Source of the DNA: Sphingobium sp052327305
GTDB lineage: Bacteria > Pseudomonadota > Alphaproteobacteria > Sphingomonadales > Sphingomonadaceae
DNA length: 64,000 nucleotides
Direction of reading: 5' to 3'
Assembly: GCF_052327305.1 (NCBI RefSeq)
Contig: NZ_CP182486.1
Coordinates: 1,674,001-1,738,000 of the forward strand
The position numbers were made by a program, and so were the translations under genes. The notes beneath the pieces are model-generated. The model made no database searches, was not told where the DNA came from, and was given only the letters and a program-made list of their open reading frames with translations. Of this stretch, positions 53,547 to 61,662 are shown piece after piece; the stretch's first letter is position 1, and every line of letters begins with the position of its first letter.

Positions 53547-53885
53547 TCAGGCTGCGGCCTTCAGCGTGCTTGCCCGGCAGATCAGCACGCGGCCACCGTC
53601 GATCTTGACCGGGATGGTCGGCGTGCAGCCCTTGTCCTCGCCCTGAGCCTGCCCGGTGGCGAGCGCGATGTTCCAGTTGTGCAGCGGGCAGGTGACACTG
53701 TGCCCGTGGACGATGCCCTGGCTCAGCGGGCCGGCTTTGTGGGGGCAGCTGTTGCGCAGGGCGAACAGCTTGTCATCGCCGGTCCGGAAGACCGCGATCT
53801 CGCCAGCGCCATCCACGGTGACCGTGCGGCTGCCACGCACGGGAATCTCGTTCACCCAGCCGATGTCGAGCCACTCGCCGATCAT
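53547..53885 (-). CDS. nirD: Nitrite reductase small subunit, Rieske type
   Basis: 112-residue partner of NirB. It keeps the full Rieske [2Fe-2S] ligand set: CPHKAG (Cys47, His49) and CPLHNW (Cys66, His69). This differs from E. coli NirD, which lacks the ligands, and fits the assimilatory type. Its AUG overlaps the nirB stop (ATGA, 53882-53885), so the two are made together. nasA starts right after it. Confidence 0.94.
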   Translation of the reverse strand: MIGEWLDIGWVNEIPVRGSRTVTVDGAGEIAVFRTGDDKLFALRNSCPHKAGPLSQGIVHGHSVTCPLHNWNIALATGQAQGEDKGCTPTIPVKIDGGRVLICRASTLKAAA

Positions 53886-56401
53886 GCCATTTCCTCCGCT
53901 TTAAGGGGTTTGAACTGCGCCATATGCGCGTGCTGCTCACGCTCGGCGCCGTCAGCGCGCTGCGCCCATGGGTCGTCTTGGCTGAAGCTCTGCGAGTAGA
54001 GGAAGCGGCTGCGCAGCGCCTCTCGGCCGGGCTCGTCCTCCACGATCCGCGCCTTCACATAATCGATGCCGACGCGCTCGATCCACGGCGCGGTACGCTC
54101 GAGGTAACGCGCCTCCTCGCGATAGAGCTGGATGAAGGCTGCGCAGTAATCGAGCACCTGCTGCTCGGACGTGACGCGGCAGAGCAGGTCCGTGGCGCGA
54201 ACGTGAATACCGCCATTGCCCGCAACATGCAGCTCGTAGCCTGAGTCCACGCAGACCACGCCGAAATCCTTGATGGTCGCTTCCGCACAATTTCTGGGGC
54301 AGCCCGAGACAGCGATCTTGAACTTGTGCGGCATCCACGAGCCCCAGCTCATTTTCTCCAACCGCACGCCCAGACCCGTCGAGTTCTGCGTTCCGAAGCG
54401 ACACCAGTCAGCCCCCACGCAGGTCTTCACGGTGCGCAGCGACTTGCCATAGGCATGACCCGAGACCATGCCCGCCGCGTTGAGATCGGCCCAAACCGCT
54501 GGCAAATCCTCCTTTTTGATGCCGAAAATGTCGAGCCGCTGGCCGCCCGTCACCTTGACCATCGGCGCATTGAACTTCTCGACGACGTCAGCGATGGCAC
54601 GCAGTTCGCGCGGGTTGGTGAGGCCGCCCCACATGCGCGGCACGACAGAATAGGTGCCGTCCTTCTGGATGTTGGCGTGCAGGCGCTCGTTGACGAAGCG
54701 GCTCTGCTGATCGTCGACATAATCGCCCGGCAGCGCGCAGAGCAGATAATAATTGAGCGCCGGGCGGCAGGAGGAGCAGCCATCGGGCGTTGACCAGTGC
54801 AGCCTCTGCATCACCTCGGGGATCGACGTCATCCCCTGTGCGACGATCTCCCGGCGCACATCGTCATGCGTGAAGCTCGTGCATTTGCACATCGTCTTCG
54901 GCCCGGACTGAACATCGTCGCCGAGCGTGAGCGCGAGCAACGTCTCGACCAGACCGGTGCAGCTGCCGCAGCTCGCCGATGCCTTGCACGTGGCCCGCAC
55001 GGCGTCGAGGCTATGCGCGCCCTTGGCGATGCAGGAGACCACCTGCCCCTTGGAAACGCCGTTGCAGCCGCAGATCTCGGCATCGTCCGAGAGCGCCGCA
55101 ACGGCGGCCTTAGGGTCCGCCTGGGCACCTCCCGACGCGAAGGCCTGACCGAAGATGAGCAGATCACGCAGCTCCGCGACGTTCTCGCCCTTCCTGAGAA
55201 GATCGAAATACCAGCTGCCGTCCGCAGTGTCGCCGTAGAGCACGGCGCCGACGATGCGATCATCCTGCAGAACGAGGCGCTTGTAGACGCCGCGGCTGGC
55301 GTCACGCAGCACGATGTCCTCGCAGCCCGCGCCGGCGCCCGAGAAATCGCCGGCAGAGAAGACGTCGAGCCCGGCGACCTTGAGCTTTGTCGAAGTCACC
55401 GACCCGCGATAGGGGTTGGCCTTTCCGGTGAGACCGTCAGCCAGGCTCCGGCACATGTCCCACAGCGGCGCGACCAGGCCGTAGACATTGCCGTCATGCT
55501 CCACGCATTCACCGACGGCCAGCACGTCTGGATCGGAGGTAACCATATGGTCATCCACCTTGATGCCGCGACCGACATCCAGCCCCGCCTCGCGGGCGAG
55601 CGCCACGGAAGGGCGGATACCGACGGCCATCACGACGAGGCTGGCAGGAATGTCCTTGCCGTCTTTCAGGCGCACGCCCTCGACCTTCCCCTCGCCGTAG
55701 ATCTCGGCAGTATCGGCGCCAGTCAGGATCGTCTGGCCCCGTGCTTCCAGCGCGGTCTTCAGCAGCCAGCCCGCCGCTTCGTCGAGTTGACGCTCCATGA
55801 GCGTCGGCATGATGTGCAGCACCGTCACTTTCATGCCGCGCAGCGTCAGGCCGTGCGCAGCCTCCAGCCCCAGCAGGCCGCCGCCGATCACCACTGCGTC
55901 GCCACCCGCCTCGGCAGCGTCCACCATGGTGTCCACGTCCTTCATGTCGCGGAAGCTGATGACGCCGGGCAGATCCTTGCCCGGAACGGGAATGATGAAG
56001 GGATCGGAACCGGTAGCGATCAGCAGCTTGTCATAGCCGACCGTGCGGCCGCTCTGCGCCGTGACGCAGCGAGCTGCGCGATCAATGGCTGTCACAGGAT
56101 CGGAAACGACGAGGTCGATGCCGTTGCTCTCATACCAGGCGCGATCGTTGATGATGATGTCATCGAACCGCTTTTCTCCGGCGAGCACCGGGGACAACAT
56201 GATGCGGTTGTAATTCACATGCGGTTCGGCGCCGAAGATGGTGACGCGGTAGCGACCAGGGTCGCGCGCCAGCAGTTCCTCGACGGCGCGGCAACCAGCC
56301 ATGCCGTTGCCCACCACCACCAGATGCTCGCACGGCGCGGCACTGTCGCGCTCCGGCGCCTCGGCCGCAGTCTCGCGGGGAGAATAATCCTGGAAATCCA
56401 T
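53882..56401 (-). CDS. nirB: Nitrite reductase (NAD(P)H) large subunit
   Basis: Sirohaem enzyme that reduces nitrite to ammonium with NAD(P)H. The 839 residues contain an FAD/NAD domain (VVVGNGMAGC, about 28-37; second nucleotide site VVIGGGLLGLEAAHG). Two BFD-type [2Fe-2S] segments follow (ICGCNG ... CGSCTG about 442-480; CKCTSF ... CSSCRP about 504-545). The sirohaem/[4Fe-4S] site is CVGADWC and SGCPRNCAE (about 660-700). The AUG at 56401 has GGAG 8 bases upstream; the longer frame runs into the leader. An antitermination leader lies directly upstream. Confidence 0.95.
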   Translation of the reverse strand: MDFQDYSPRETAAEAPERDSAAPCEHLVVVGNGMAGCRAVEELLARDPGRYRVTIFGAEPHVNYNRIMLSPVLAGEKRFDDIIINDRAWYESNGIDLVVSDPVTAIDRAARCVTAQSGRTVGYDKLLIATGSDPFIIPVPGKDLPGVISFRDMKDVDTMVDAAEAGGDAVVIGGGLLGLEAAHGLTLRGMKVTVLHIMPTLMERQLDEAAGWLLKTALEARGQTILTGADTAEIYGEGKVEGVRLKDGKDIPASLVVMAVGIRPSVALAREAGLDVGRGIKVDDHMVTSDPDVLAVGECVEHDGNVYGLVAPLWDMCRSLADGLTGKANPYRGSVTSTKLKVAGLDVFSAGDFSGAGAGCEDIVLRDASRGVYKRLVLQDDRIVGAVLYGDTADGSWYFDLLRKGENVAELRDLLIFGQAFASGGAQADPKAAVAALSDDAEICGCNGVSKGQVVSCIAKGAHSLDAVRATCKASASCGSCTGLVETLLALTLGDDVQSGPKTMCKCTSFTHDDVRREIVAQGMTSIPEVMQRLHWSTPDGCSSCRPALNYYLLCALPGDYVDDQQSRFVNERLHANIQKDGTYSVVPRMWGGLTNPRELRAIADVVEKFNAPMVKVTGGQRLDIFGIKKEDLPAVWADLNAAGMVSGHAYGKSLRTVKTCVGADWCRFGTQNSTGLGVRLEKMSWGSWMPHKFKIAVSGCPRNCAEATIKDFGVVCVDSGYELHVAGNGGIHVRATDLLCRVTSEQQVLDYCAAFIQLYREEARYLERTAPWIERVGIDYVKARIVEDEPGREALRSRFLYSQSFSQDDPWAQRADGAEREQHAHMAQFKPLKAEEMA

Positions 56402-56412
56402 GCCCAAGCTCC

Positions 56413-56508
56413 AAAACGAAAAAGCCGCCATCCGGGCCTCGGCTCTGAACCGAAACCTGGATGGCGGCTTTGCCATCACGATGCGCCTTGATGATCCATC
56501 CTCGGATC
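56413..56508 (-). promoter_or_regulatory. NasT/ANTAR-type antitermination leader of nirB
   Basis: Read on the minus strand: P1 hairpin GATCC-GAGGAT-GGATC (56508-56493, six-base loop), then P2 hairpin GATGGC-AAAGCC-GCCATC (56477-56460, loop with A1 and G4 as in known ANTAR targets). A terminator follows, with arms AAAGCCGCCATCC (56471-56459) and GGATGGCGGCTTT (56433-56421) and then T runs to about 56413. The terminator's 5' arm begins exactly at the P2 loop, so P2 and the terminator exclude each other. A further hexaloop hairpin GGGC-GATGAA-GCCC lies at 56542-56529. Confidence 0.8.
56421..56471 (-). terminator. Terminator half of the nirB leader
   Basis: 13-bp stem (56471-56459 with 56433-56421), followed on the minus strand by TT, CG and TTTT. 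It would stop transcripts before nirB unless P2 is held folded, presumably by NasT bound to the hexaloops when nitrate is present. Confidence 0.8.
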
Positions 56509-56602
56509 TTCGCGGCTATGAAAATGTCGGGCTTCATCGCCCTTCGCACTGCAACATGACTGCAAAAGCGACGGGGCGCAAGCGATTCTCGCCGCGTCCG
56601 GT

Positions 56603-57808
56603 CTAAAGCATCCAGTCGATCTGCAGCCACAGCTTGCGCGTGTCGGTCGCGAAACGCTGCGCCGTATAATGCGCGAACCGCGCGGAGAGGGTCGTCCGCC
56701 GCACCTTCACGCTGGCGAGCAGATCAATCTCGTCGCCATAATGCTGGCCCAGCCGGTCGCTGTCGAAGCGATGGTACACGGCCTGCACCGATACGGCGTC
56801 TGCACCCGCCAGCTTCGACCAGCCATAGCCGGCCCCGGCGTACAGGTCGCGTACGCCATTGGGCGGCGTGGTCAGGAACTTGTCGGCCCAGCCTTGAAAT
56901 TTGAAGTTTGTGCCAAGCGGCGTCTGGAAACTGGTGAGCGGAGCGCCGCTGCTTGCCCCCATCACTTCATAGCCGCCCATCAGCTTGAGCGCCTTCACAT
57001 CGAGAGAAAGATCGGCCAGCCAGTAGTCCGCGCCATATTGGCTGGGATTGTTATGATAGTCCTTCTGCCACGCATAGCTCAGCGCATAGCCGAGCTTGAC
57101 CTCTTTCGAGAGCATGCGCGATCCCGCCAGTCGGCCGCCATAGGTCTGGCTGGACAGGCGGAAACTCTGCACGGCGGCCTCGTCCTGATCGACCAGATAG
57201 GCAAAGCCGGTGAGCGTGCCGACCGGGGTCGCGTAGGAAAGGTTCGCGAGTAGATTGTCACCACGCACGGCGGCTTGCCTCGCCCCGCGCCCCTCGGTCC
57301 CCCATATGGTGCGCACGCTCCACACATAGGCCATGTCGAGCTTCAGCCCTTTGGCCGGCGTCAGCTCCGCGCGCACGCCATCAAAGGTCTGGGCATTGTC
57401 GCGAAACGCCACATTGCCGACGAAGCGCTCATCATCCAGCACGATTTTCTGCCGCCCCGCAGTCAGCGTCACGGCCTTTGTGTGATATTGCAACTGGACG
57501 ATGTAGAGCGCCACATTCTCCGGGTCTGCGACGAGAGGCCGGTTCGACAGTCCCTTCAAGCCATCAAAATAATCATCGACCAAGGCCAGCGTCCCCTGGG
57601 CCACGACCGTTGCCGAAAGCGCTCCGCTCGTGGCCATCGCACCGCCACGGGCCCGCACGGTCACAGCATTAGCCTCTTTCGACAGTCCGGCCTGATCGAC
57701 GGTTTCGTAGCGAAGCCGCCCTTCGGCGATCGGCTTCAGACTGATCTGCTGAGCACACGCCGGCCCGGCGACGGCCAGTGCGGCCGCCGGAATGAGAAAG
57801 CATTTCAT
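56603..57808 (-). CDS. Outer-membrane porin, alginate-export-like, in the nitrate cluster
   Basis: 401-residue precursor with a signal peptide (MKCFLIPAAALAVAGPACAQ). The barrel is rich in aromatic beta strands, of the AlgE/alginate-export porin type (RLRYETVDQAGLSKEANAVT, ... LTAGRQKIVLDDERFVGNVA, DAQTFDGVR-type AQTFDGVRAEL) and ends TRKLWLQIDWML. Placed between narK and nirB, it probably lets nitrate or nitrite cross the outer membrane; this is inference. AUG at 57808 with GGAGGGGG upstream; the frame is open to 57967 inside narK. Confidence 0.8.
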   Translation of the reverse strand: MKCFLIPAAALAVAGPACAQQISLKPIAEGRLRYETVDQAGLSKEANAVTVRARGGAMATSGALSATVVAQGTLALVDDYFDGLKGLSNRPLVADPENVALYIVQLQYHTKAVTLTAGRQKIVLDDERFVGNVAFRDNAQTFDGVRAELTPAKGLKLDMAYVWSVRTIWGTEGRGARQAAVRGDNLLANLSYATPVGTLTGFAYLVDQDEAAVQSFRLSSQTYGGRLAGSRMLSKEVKLGYALSYAWQKDYHNNPSQYGADYWLADLSLDVKALKLMGGYEVMGASSGAPLTSFQTPLGTNFKFQGWADKFLTTPPNGVRDLYAGAGYGWSKLAGADAVSVQAVYHRFDSDRLGQHYGDEIDLLASVKVRRTTLSARFAHYTAQRFATDTRKLWLQIDWML

Positions 57809-57845
57809 GGAAGTCCCCCTCCAGGACGCGCGGATCGAGCGTCGG

Positions 57846-57872
57846 GCGAGGCGACGCCATGCGCCGCCTCGC
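57846..57872 (-). other. Intercistronic hairpin between narK and the porin gene
   Basis: GCGAGGCG (57872-57865) and CGCCTCGC (57853-57846) form a perfect 8-bp stem with an 11-base loop just past the narK stop. There is no T run, so it is more likely an mRNA-stabilising structure that uncouples narK and porin levels than a terminator. Confidence 0.45.
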
Positions 57873-57878
57873 AGCAGA

Positions 57879-59126
57879 TCAGATGCGTGCGCCCGTATCC
57901 CAGTTCGTGCGCCACTTGCCCTTGACCAGCGTGATTCCCACCAGGGCCAGCAGAGCGAGCCCCGCAAAGATCAGGAAGCCCGGCGCGAAGGTTCCGGCGA
58001 GTTGCTTGGCGAAACCGAGCGAGGAGGCAAGGTAGAAGCCGCCAATGCCGCCTGCCATGCCGACGAGGCCAGTCATGACACCGATCTCGCTCTGGAAACG
58101 CTGGGGCACGAGTTGGAAGACGGAGCCGTTTCCGATGCCAAGTGCCAGCATCGCCAAGATGAACAGGCCGAGCGCGCTCCCGAGCGTGGGAGCCATTGCG
58201 ACACCGGCCAGCGCAATCGCCGCGACGATGAACACGATCGTCAGCGCCTTGATCCCGCCGATCCGGTCGGCCAGTGCGCCGCCCATCGGCCGCACCAGCG
58301 ATCCCGCGAAAACGCAGCCCGCCGTGCAATATCCGGCGAGGATTGTCGTCAGGCCGAACTGATCGGTGAAGTAGATGGTGAGCGACGACGCAAGGCCCGA
58401 GAAGCCGCCAAAGGTGACGGCATAGAAGCCCATCAACCACCAGGCGTCAGCGGTCTTGAGCGGCAGGAAATATTCCGCAAACCGCTTGGGTGCGGGCTGG
58501 TTCGGCGAATCCTTGGCCATGACGATGTAGACCGCAAGCACGATGGTGAGCGGGATGCAGGCAAGGCCCAGAACCGCGTTCCAGCCAAACATCTTCGCGA
58601 GGATCGGCGCGAACAGCGAGGCGAGCACCGTTCCGGAGTTGCCCATGCCAGCCAGGCCCATGGCCTTGCCCTGATGCTCGGGCGGATACCAGCGGCTGGC
58701 GAGCGGCAGCGCGATCGAGAAGCTCGCACCAGCGAAACCGAGCACGAAGCCGAGCGCCAGCGTGCCGGTGAAGCTGTTGACCCCCAGCATCCAGGCGCCG
58801 AACAGACCGGCAATGACGATGATCTGGTTCAGCACACCGGCCATTTTCGGCCCGATGCGATCCACCAGCAGGCCGTTCGCGACCCGAAGCAGTGCGCCCA
58901 TCAGCGTGGGCGTCGCCACCATCAGGCCTTTTTCTGCGGGTGTGAGAGCGAGTGTCTTCGCGATCTCGGGAGCAAGCGGTCCCAGCAACACCCAGACCAT
59001 GAAGGCAAGGTCGAAATACAGAAATGCCGCAATGAGCGTAGGCGTATGACCCGCTTGCCAGAAGCCGTCTTCACTGGTGTCGCTGTCGGTCTCGGGCGCA
59101 CGAATGTCGCGTATGATGGTAGCCAT
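57879..59126 (-). CDS. narK: Nitrate/nitrite transporter, NarK/NasA MFS type
   Basis: 415-residue inner-membrane transporter with about twelve helices. Nitrate signature regions are FAGASFSIALPLASRWYPPE (with GAS and the following EHQGKAMGLAGMGNSG) and GFSGLASSLTIYF in the second half. These correspond to the two glycine-rich nitrate signature loops. Assimilatory import is inferred from its place in the nas cluster. The AUG at 59126 has GGGGGACGTGAC upstream; the longer frame to 59282 runs through the leader and is rejected. Confidence 0.93.
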   Translation of the reverse strand: MATIIRDIRAPETDSDTSEDGFWQAGHTPTLIAAFLYFDLAFMVWVLLGPLAPEIAKTLALTPAEKGLMVATPTLMGALLRVANGLLVDRIGPKMAGVLNQIIVIAGLFGAWMLGVNSFTGTLALGFVLGFAGASFSIALPLASRWYPPEHQGKAMGLAGMGNSGTVLASLFAPILAKMFGWNAVLGLACIPLTIVLAVYIVMAKDSPNQPAPKRFAEYFLPLKTADAWWLMGFYAVTFGGFSGLASSLTIYFTDQFGLTTILAGYCTAGCVFAGSLVRPMGGALADRIGGIKALTIVFIVAAIALAGVAMAPTLGSALGLFILAMLALGIGNGSVFQLVPQRFQSEIGVMTGLVGMAGGIGGFYLASSLGFAKQLAGTFAPGFLIFAGLALLALVGITLVKGKWRTNWDTGARI

Positions 59127-59156
59127 GTCACGTCCCCCTGATGGATCGTGGAAACG

Positions 59157-59256
59157 AAAAAAGCCGCTCGACGGACAACCGCGCGATCTGCGCGACATCC
59201 GTTCAGCGGCTTTGCTGCGAAAATTGGGAGGACAGGCTCGGCTCCATCGGCGGAGC
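59157..59256 (-). promoter_or_regulatory. NasT/ANTAR-type antitermination leader of narK
   Basis: Same layout as the nirB leader, read on the minus strand. P1 is GCTCC-GCCGAT-GGAGC (59256-59241) and P2 is CAGC-AAAGCC-GCTG (59217-59204, loop identical to the nirB P2 loop). The terminator has outer arms AAAGCCGCT (59213-59205) and AGCGGCTTT (59168-59160), an extra CGGA/TCCG helix inside, and six T residues (59162-59157). Its 5' arm again starts at the P2 loop, so P2 folding prevents the terminator. Confidence 0.8.
59160..59213 (-). terminator. Terminator half of the narK leader
   Basis: A 9-bp outer stem plus a 4-bp inner stem around a CGCG-rich loop, ending in TTTTTT. It would stop transcripts about 31 bases before the narK AUG unless antitermination occurs. 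Confidence 0.8.
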
Positions 59257-59297
59257 GGCTGTCCATATCTGTCACGCCTCATCGCGCGACAGGGATG

Positions 59298-59326
59298 ACT
59301 ATCTCGCGATTCGTTTCATGTTGCAA
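59298..59326 (-). promoter_or_regulatory. Predicted promoter of the narK leader
   Basis: On the minus strand TTGCAA (59326-59321) and GATAGT (59303-59298) are 17 bases apart, in the spacer after nasS. A start near 59291 would place P1 about 35 bases into the RNA. It implies that narK and following genes are transcribed apart from nasTS. Confidence 0.5.
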
Positions 59327-59348
59327 GGCACAATTTTGTAAACGCCGT

Positions 59349-60563
59349 TCAGCGCAGCGGAGTAAAGCCCGCCAGATAGTCGTCGATCTTCTCAGGGTCG
59401 AACACACGCCCGTCAAAAAAGCGATCCGGCCCCAGTGTCAGCTTGCCTTCCTTAGACCCGACGGGCAGTGGCTGATTGACCGCACCCTCCACCTTCATAC
59501 TCGCACCGGGCATCGACACCCCACTGTCAGCGAGCGCGCGACGATAGATATCCGGACGGAACACCGCGCTCGCCTTTGCGACCATGGCCGGCTCATGCGC
59601 AACCATCCCCCAGCGGACAAGCTGCGAATAGATCCACAGGGCCTGACTGCGCCAGGGGAAGGACGACGCCTCCCGACCAAACAGCATGAAGTCGGCGCTG
59701 GAAACGGGGGGATCGCCCGCGCGTGCGATGATTTGACCGGATAGCGCCCTCTCGATGAGATGGGCTGGCTGGTCGATATAGCGCGAATCGGCCAGAAGGT
59801 TTGCCAGCGCTTCCCGGTTGCCGGGGTCGTCACACCAGGCTGCTGCGCGCGCGAGTGCCGGCAGCAGCCGGTCTGCCGTTTCGGGATTGTCCTGAAGCCA
59901 GCTCTCGCGGCACGCGAGCACCTTCTCCACGCCGCGGCTCCAGATGCGCTCACCAATGGCAACTGCTTCAGCGAGCCCCGCTGCCACCGCCGCACTGCCC
60001 CATGGTTCGCCCGCGATGAAGCCGTCAATTTCGCCCGCGCGCATCGCCTCCACTGTGAGGGACGGCGGCAGGACACGCAGCACCACATCCCGGTCGGGGT
60101 CCACGCCCGCATTCGCCAGCCAGTAGCGCAACATGAGCGAATGGCTGGAAAAGCGATGAACCACGCCGATGACGGGCTTGCGCCGCCACAGGCCAATGGC
60201 TGTCGCAAAATCATGGGCCGTCCCCAGCGGATCTGACAGCCGCGCAACGACATCGGGCTCCAGTGCCTTGGCGAAATCGCCGGCCATGACGAGCATGTTG
60301 CCATTGACGTTGAGCTTATAGGGCGCCGCCAAAGCTGCCGGCTGCTGGCTGAGACCGAGAGTCACGGCGACCGCGAGCGGCGCGAGCATATGCGCGGCCT
60401 CGACCTGACCGAAGACCAGTCGATCGCGCAGCGTAGCCCAGCTGGTCGTGCGAACGAGATCGAGGGCCAGCCCTTCTTCTTCGGCGAACCCGCATTCCCG
60501 TGCGGCTACCAGCACGGCGGCATCCGTCAGGGGAAGAAAGGCGATCTTCAGGCTCGTCGTCAT
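59349..60563 (-). CDS. nasS: Nitrate sensor protein NasS (NrtA-like)
   Basis: 404-residue soluble periplasmic-binding-fold protein of the NrtA/CmpA family without a signal peptide, so cytoplasmic, as known NasS proteins are. It begins MTTSLKIAFLPLTDAAVLVA, with LAAPYKLNVNGNMLVMAGDF and IDGFIAGEPWGSAAV typical of nitrate binders. In Azotobacter and Paracoccus NasS holds NasT inactive until nitrate or nitrite binds. Its AUG overlaps the nasT stop (ATGA, 60560-60563). Confidence 0.92.
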   Translation of the reverse strand: MTTSLKIAFLPLTDAAVLVAARECGFAEEEGLALDLVRTTSWATLRDRLVFGQVEAAHMLAPLAVAVTLGLSQQPAALAAPYKLNVNGNMLVMAGDFAKALEPDVVARLSDPLGTAHDFATAIGLWRRKPVIGVVHRFSSHSLMLRYWLANAGVDPDRDVVLRVLPPSLTVEAMRAGEIDGFIAGEPWGSAAVAAGLAEAVAIGERIWSRGVEKVLACRESWLQDNPETADRLLPALARAAAWCDDPGNREALANLLADSRYIDQPAHLIERALSGQIIARAGDPPVSSADFMLFGREASSFPWRSQALWIYSQLVRWGMVAHEPAMVAKASAVFRPDIYRRALADSGVSMPGASMKVEGAVNQPLPVGSKEGKLTLGPDRFFDGRVFDPEKIDDYLAGFTPLR

Positions 60564-61141
60564 AGTCCTCCTCCCAGAAGGTCGCTCGCCGTGATGAGAG
60601 CCTGTGCCACTTCCACGATCTTCTTGCCCTGGTTCATTGCTGCGGATCGGAGCAGCGCATAGGCCTCCTGCTCGCTAAGGGAGCGCTGGTTCATCAGGAT
60701 CGACTTGGCTCGGTCGATGATTTTTCGATCGGACAGCGCCGTGCGCGCCTCGTCCAGCTCCGCCTGAATCTTGGCAAAGGCATTGAACCGGCGCACCGCC
60801 AGTTCGAGAACCGGTTTCACGCGCTCCTTCCGCAAGCCATCGACGACGTAGGCGGAGACCCCCGCGTCGATTGCCGCACCGATCATGCTTTCGTCGGACT
60901 GGTCCACAAACATCGCGATCGGCCGGGCAAGGGCGCGACTGACGCTGAGCATTTCCTCCAGCGTATCGCGACTGGGGCTGCCCAGGTCCATGAGGACGAC
61001 ATCGGGCGCCATACGCTCCAGCCGGGCGACGAACGCGCCGCGCGGCGGGACGATATGAATATCGTCATAGCCCGCTTCGCGCAGCCCTTCTTCCAGCACC
61101 GTCGCGCGCGCGCCGCTGTCATCAATGATGACGATTCTCAC
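60560..61141 (-). CDS. nasT: Nitrate antiterminator NasT (receiver-ANTAR)
   Basis: 193-residue RNA-binding antiterminator. The N-terminal receiver-like domain has Asp7/Asp8 and a candidate Asp52 in VVLMDLGSPSRDT. The C-terminal ANTAR domain (about 135-185) is DRKIIDRAKSILMNQRSLSE followed by EAYALLRSAAMNQGKKIVEV, matching the family. A GTG start at 61141 with AAGGGGG upstream is chosen; another GTG at 61168 is in frame. NasT is proposed to bind the P1/P2 hairpins before narK and nirB. Confidence 0.92.
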   Translation of the reverse strand: MRIVIIDDSGARATVLEEGLREAGYDDIHIVPPRGAFVARLERMAPDVVLMDLGSPSRDTLEEMLSVSRALARPIAMFVDQSDESMIGAAIDAGVSAYVVDGLRKERVKPVLELAVRRFNAFAKIQAELDEARTALSDRKIIDRAKSILMNQRSLSEQEAYALLRSAAMNQGKKIVEVAQALITASDLLGGGL

Positions 61142-61214
61142 CCGAACCCCCTTCGCACCTGCGAACACAAATGCATCGTGCAGGGTCGCGCGTCAATTTG
61201 ATGGAAAGCGTTAG

Positions 61215-61662
61215 GTTCCGATCGGTGCGGGCATTGCCGCGATCGCGCCGGCTCTCCTTGTCATCGGCGTGGGCATCAGCTTCCCATGGGGATTGATGAA
61301 CGGTCTTGCGGTCAGCGTTGTGCCTAACGAACGTGCCGGCATGGCGGCAGGCATCTTTGGAACCGTTCGCGTGGCGGGAGAGGGCATTGCTTTAGCGCTG
61401 GTAACGGCACTGCTGAACGGCCTGGCACAATCGCAGGGTGTCAGACCTCATTCCGCAGCCAGGTAACTCGTCGGCGATCGCGCTGCGGCTCGCCACGGGC
61501 GATCTGAATGGCGCGTCGGCGCTCGCTCCTCACGTCCCGCTACCAATACTGCTCGCGGGCTACGGTCACGCTTTCAACCCGCTGACTGTTCGCCTCGCCG
61601 CTGTAACGCTCGCGACCGCGGTAGTCGTGTTCATCTCACTGCGACGACCAGTGGTCCATTGA
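61215..61662 (+). pseudogene. Truncated, frameshifted MFS drug-transporter remnant
   Basis: Two adjacent frames read as the C-terminal third of an MFS (DHA2/EmrB-like) transporter: IAAIAPALLVIGVGISFPWG ... VPNERAGMAAGIFGTVRVAG in one frame to about 61440, then NSSAIALRLATGDLNGASAL ... FISLRRPVVH in another. A frameshift near 61440 and an in-frame stop before 61215 leave no start or N-terminal helices. The VPNERAGMAAGIFGTVR stretch is a typical DHA2 cytoplasmic loop. It is therefore a decayed gene at the edge of the nitrate cluster. Confidence 0.75.

Noticed and set aside
59321..59336. Sigma-54 promoter before narK (nitrogen control)
   Set aside because: The GG/GC pair at -24/-12 spacing was not found; a -35/-10 pair with 17-base spacing fits better.
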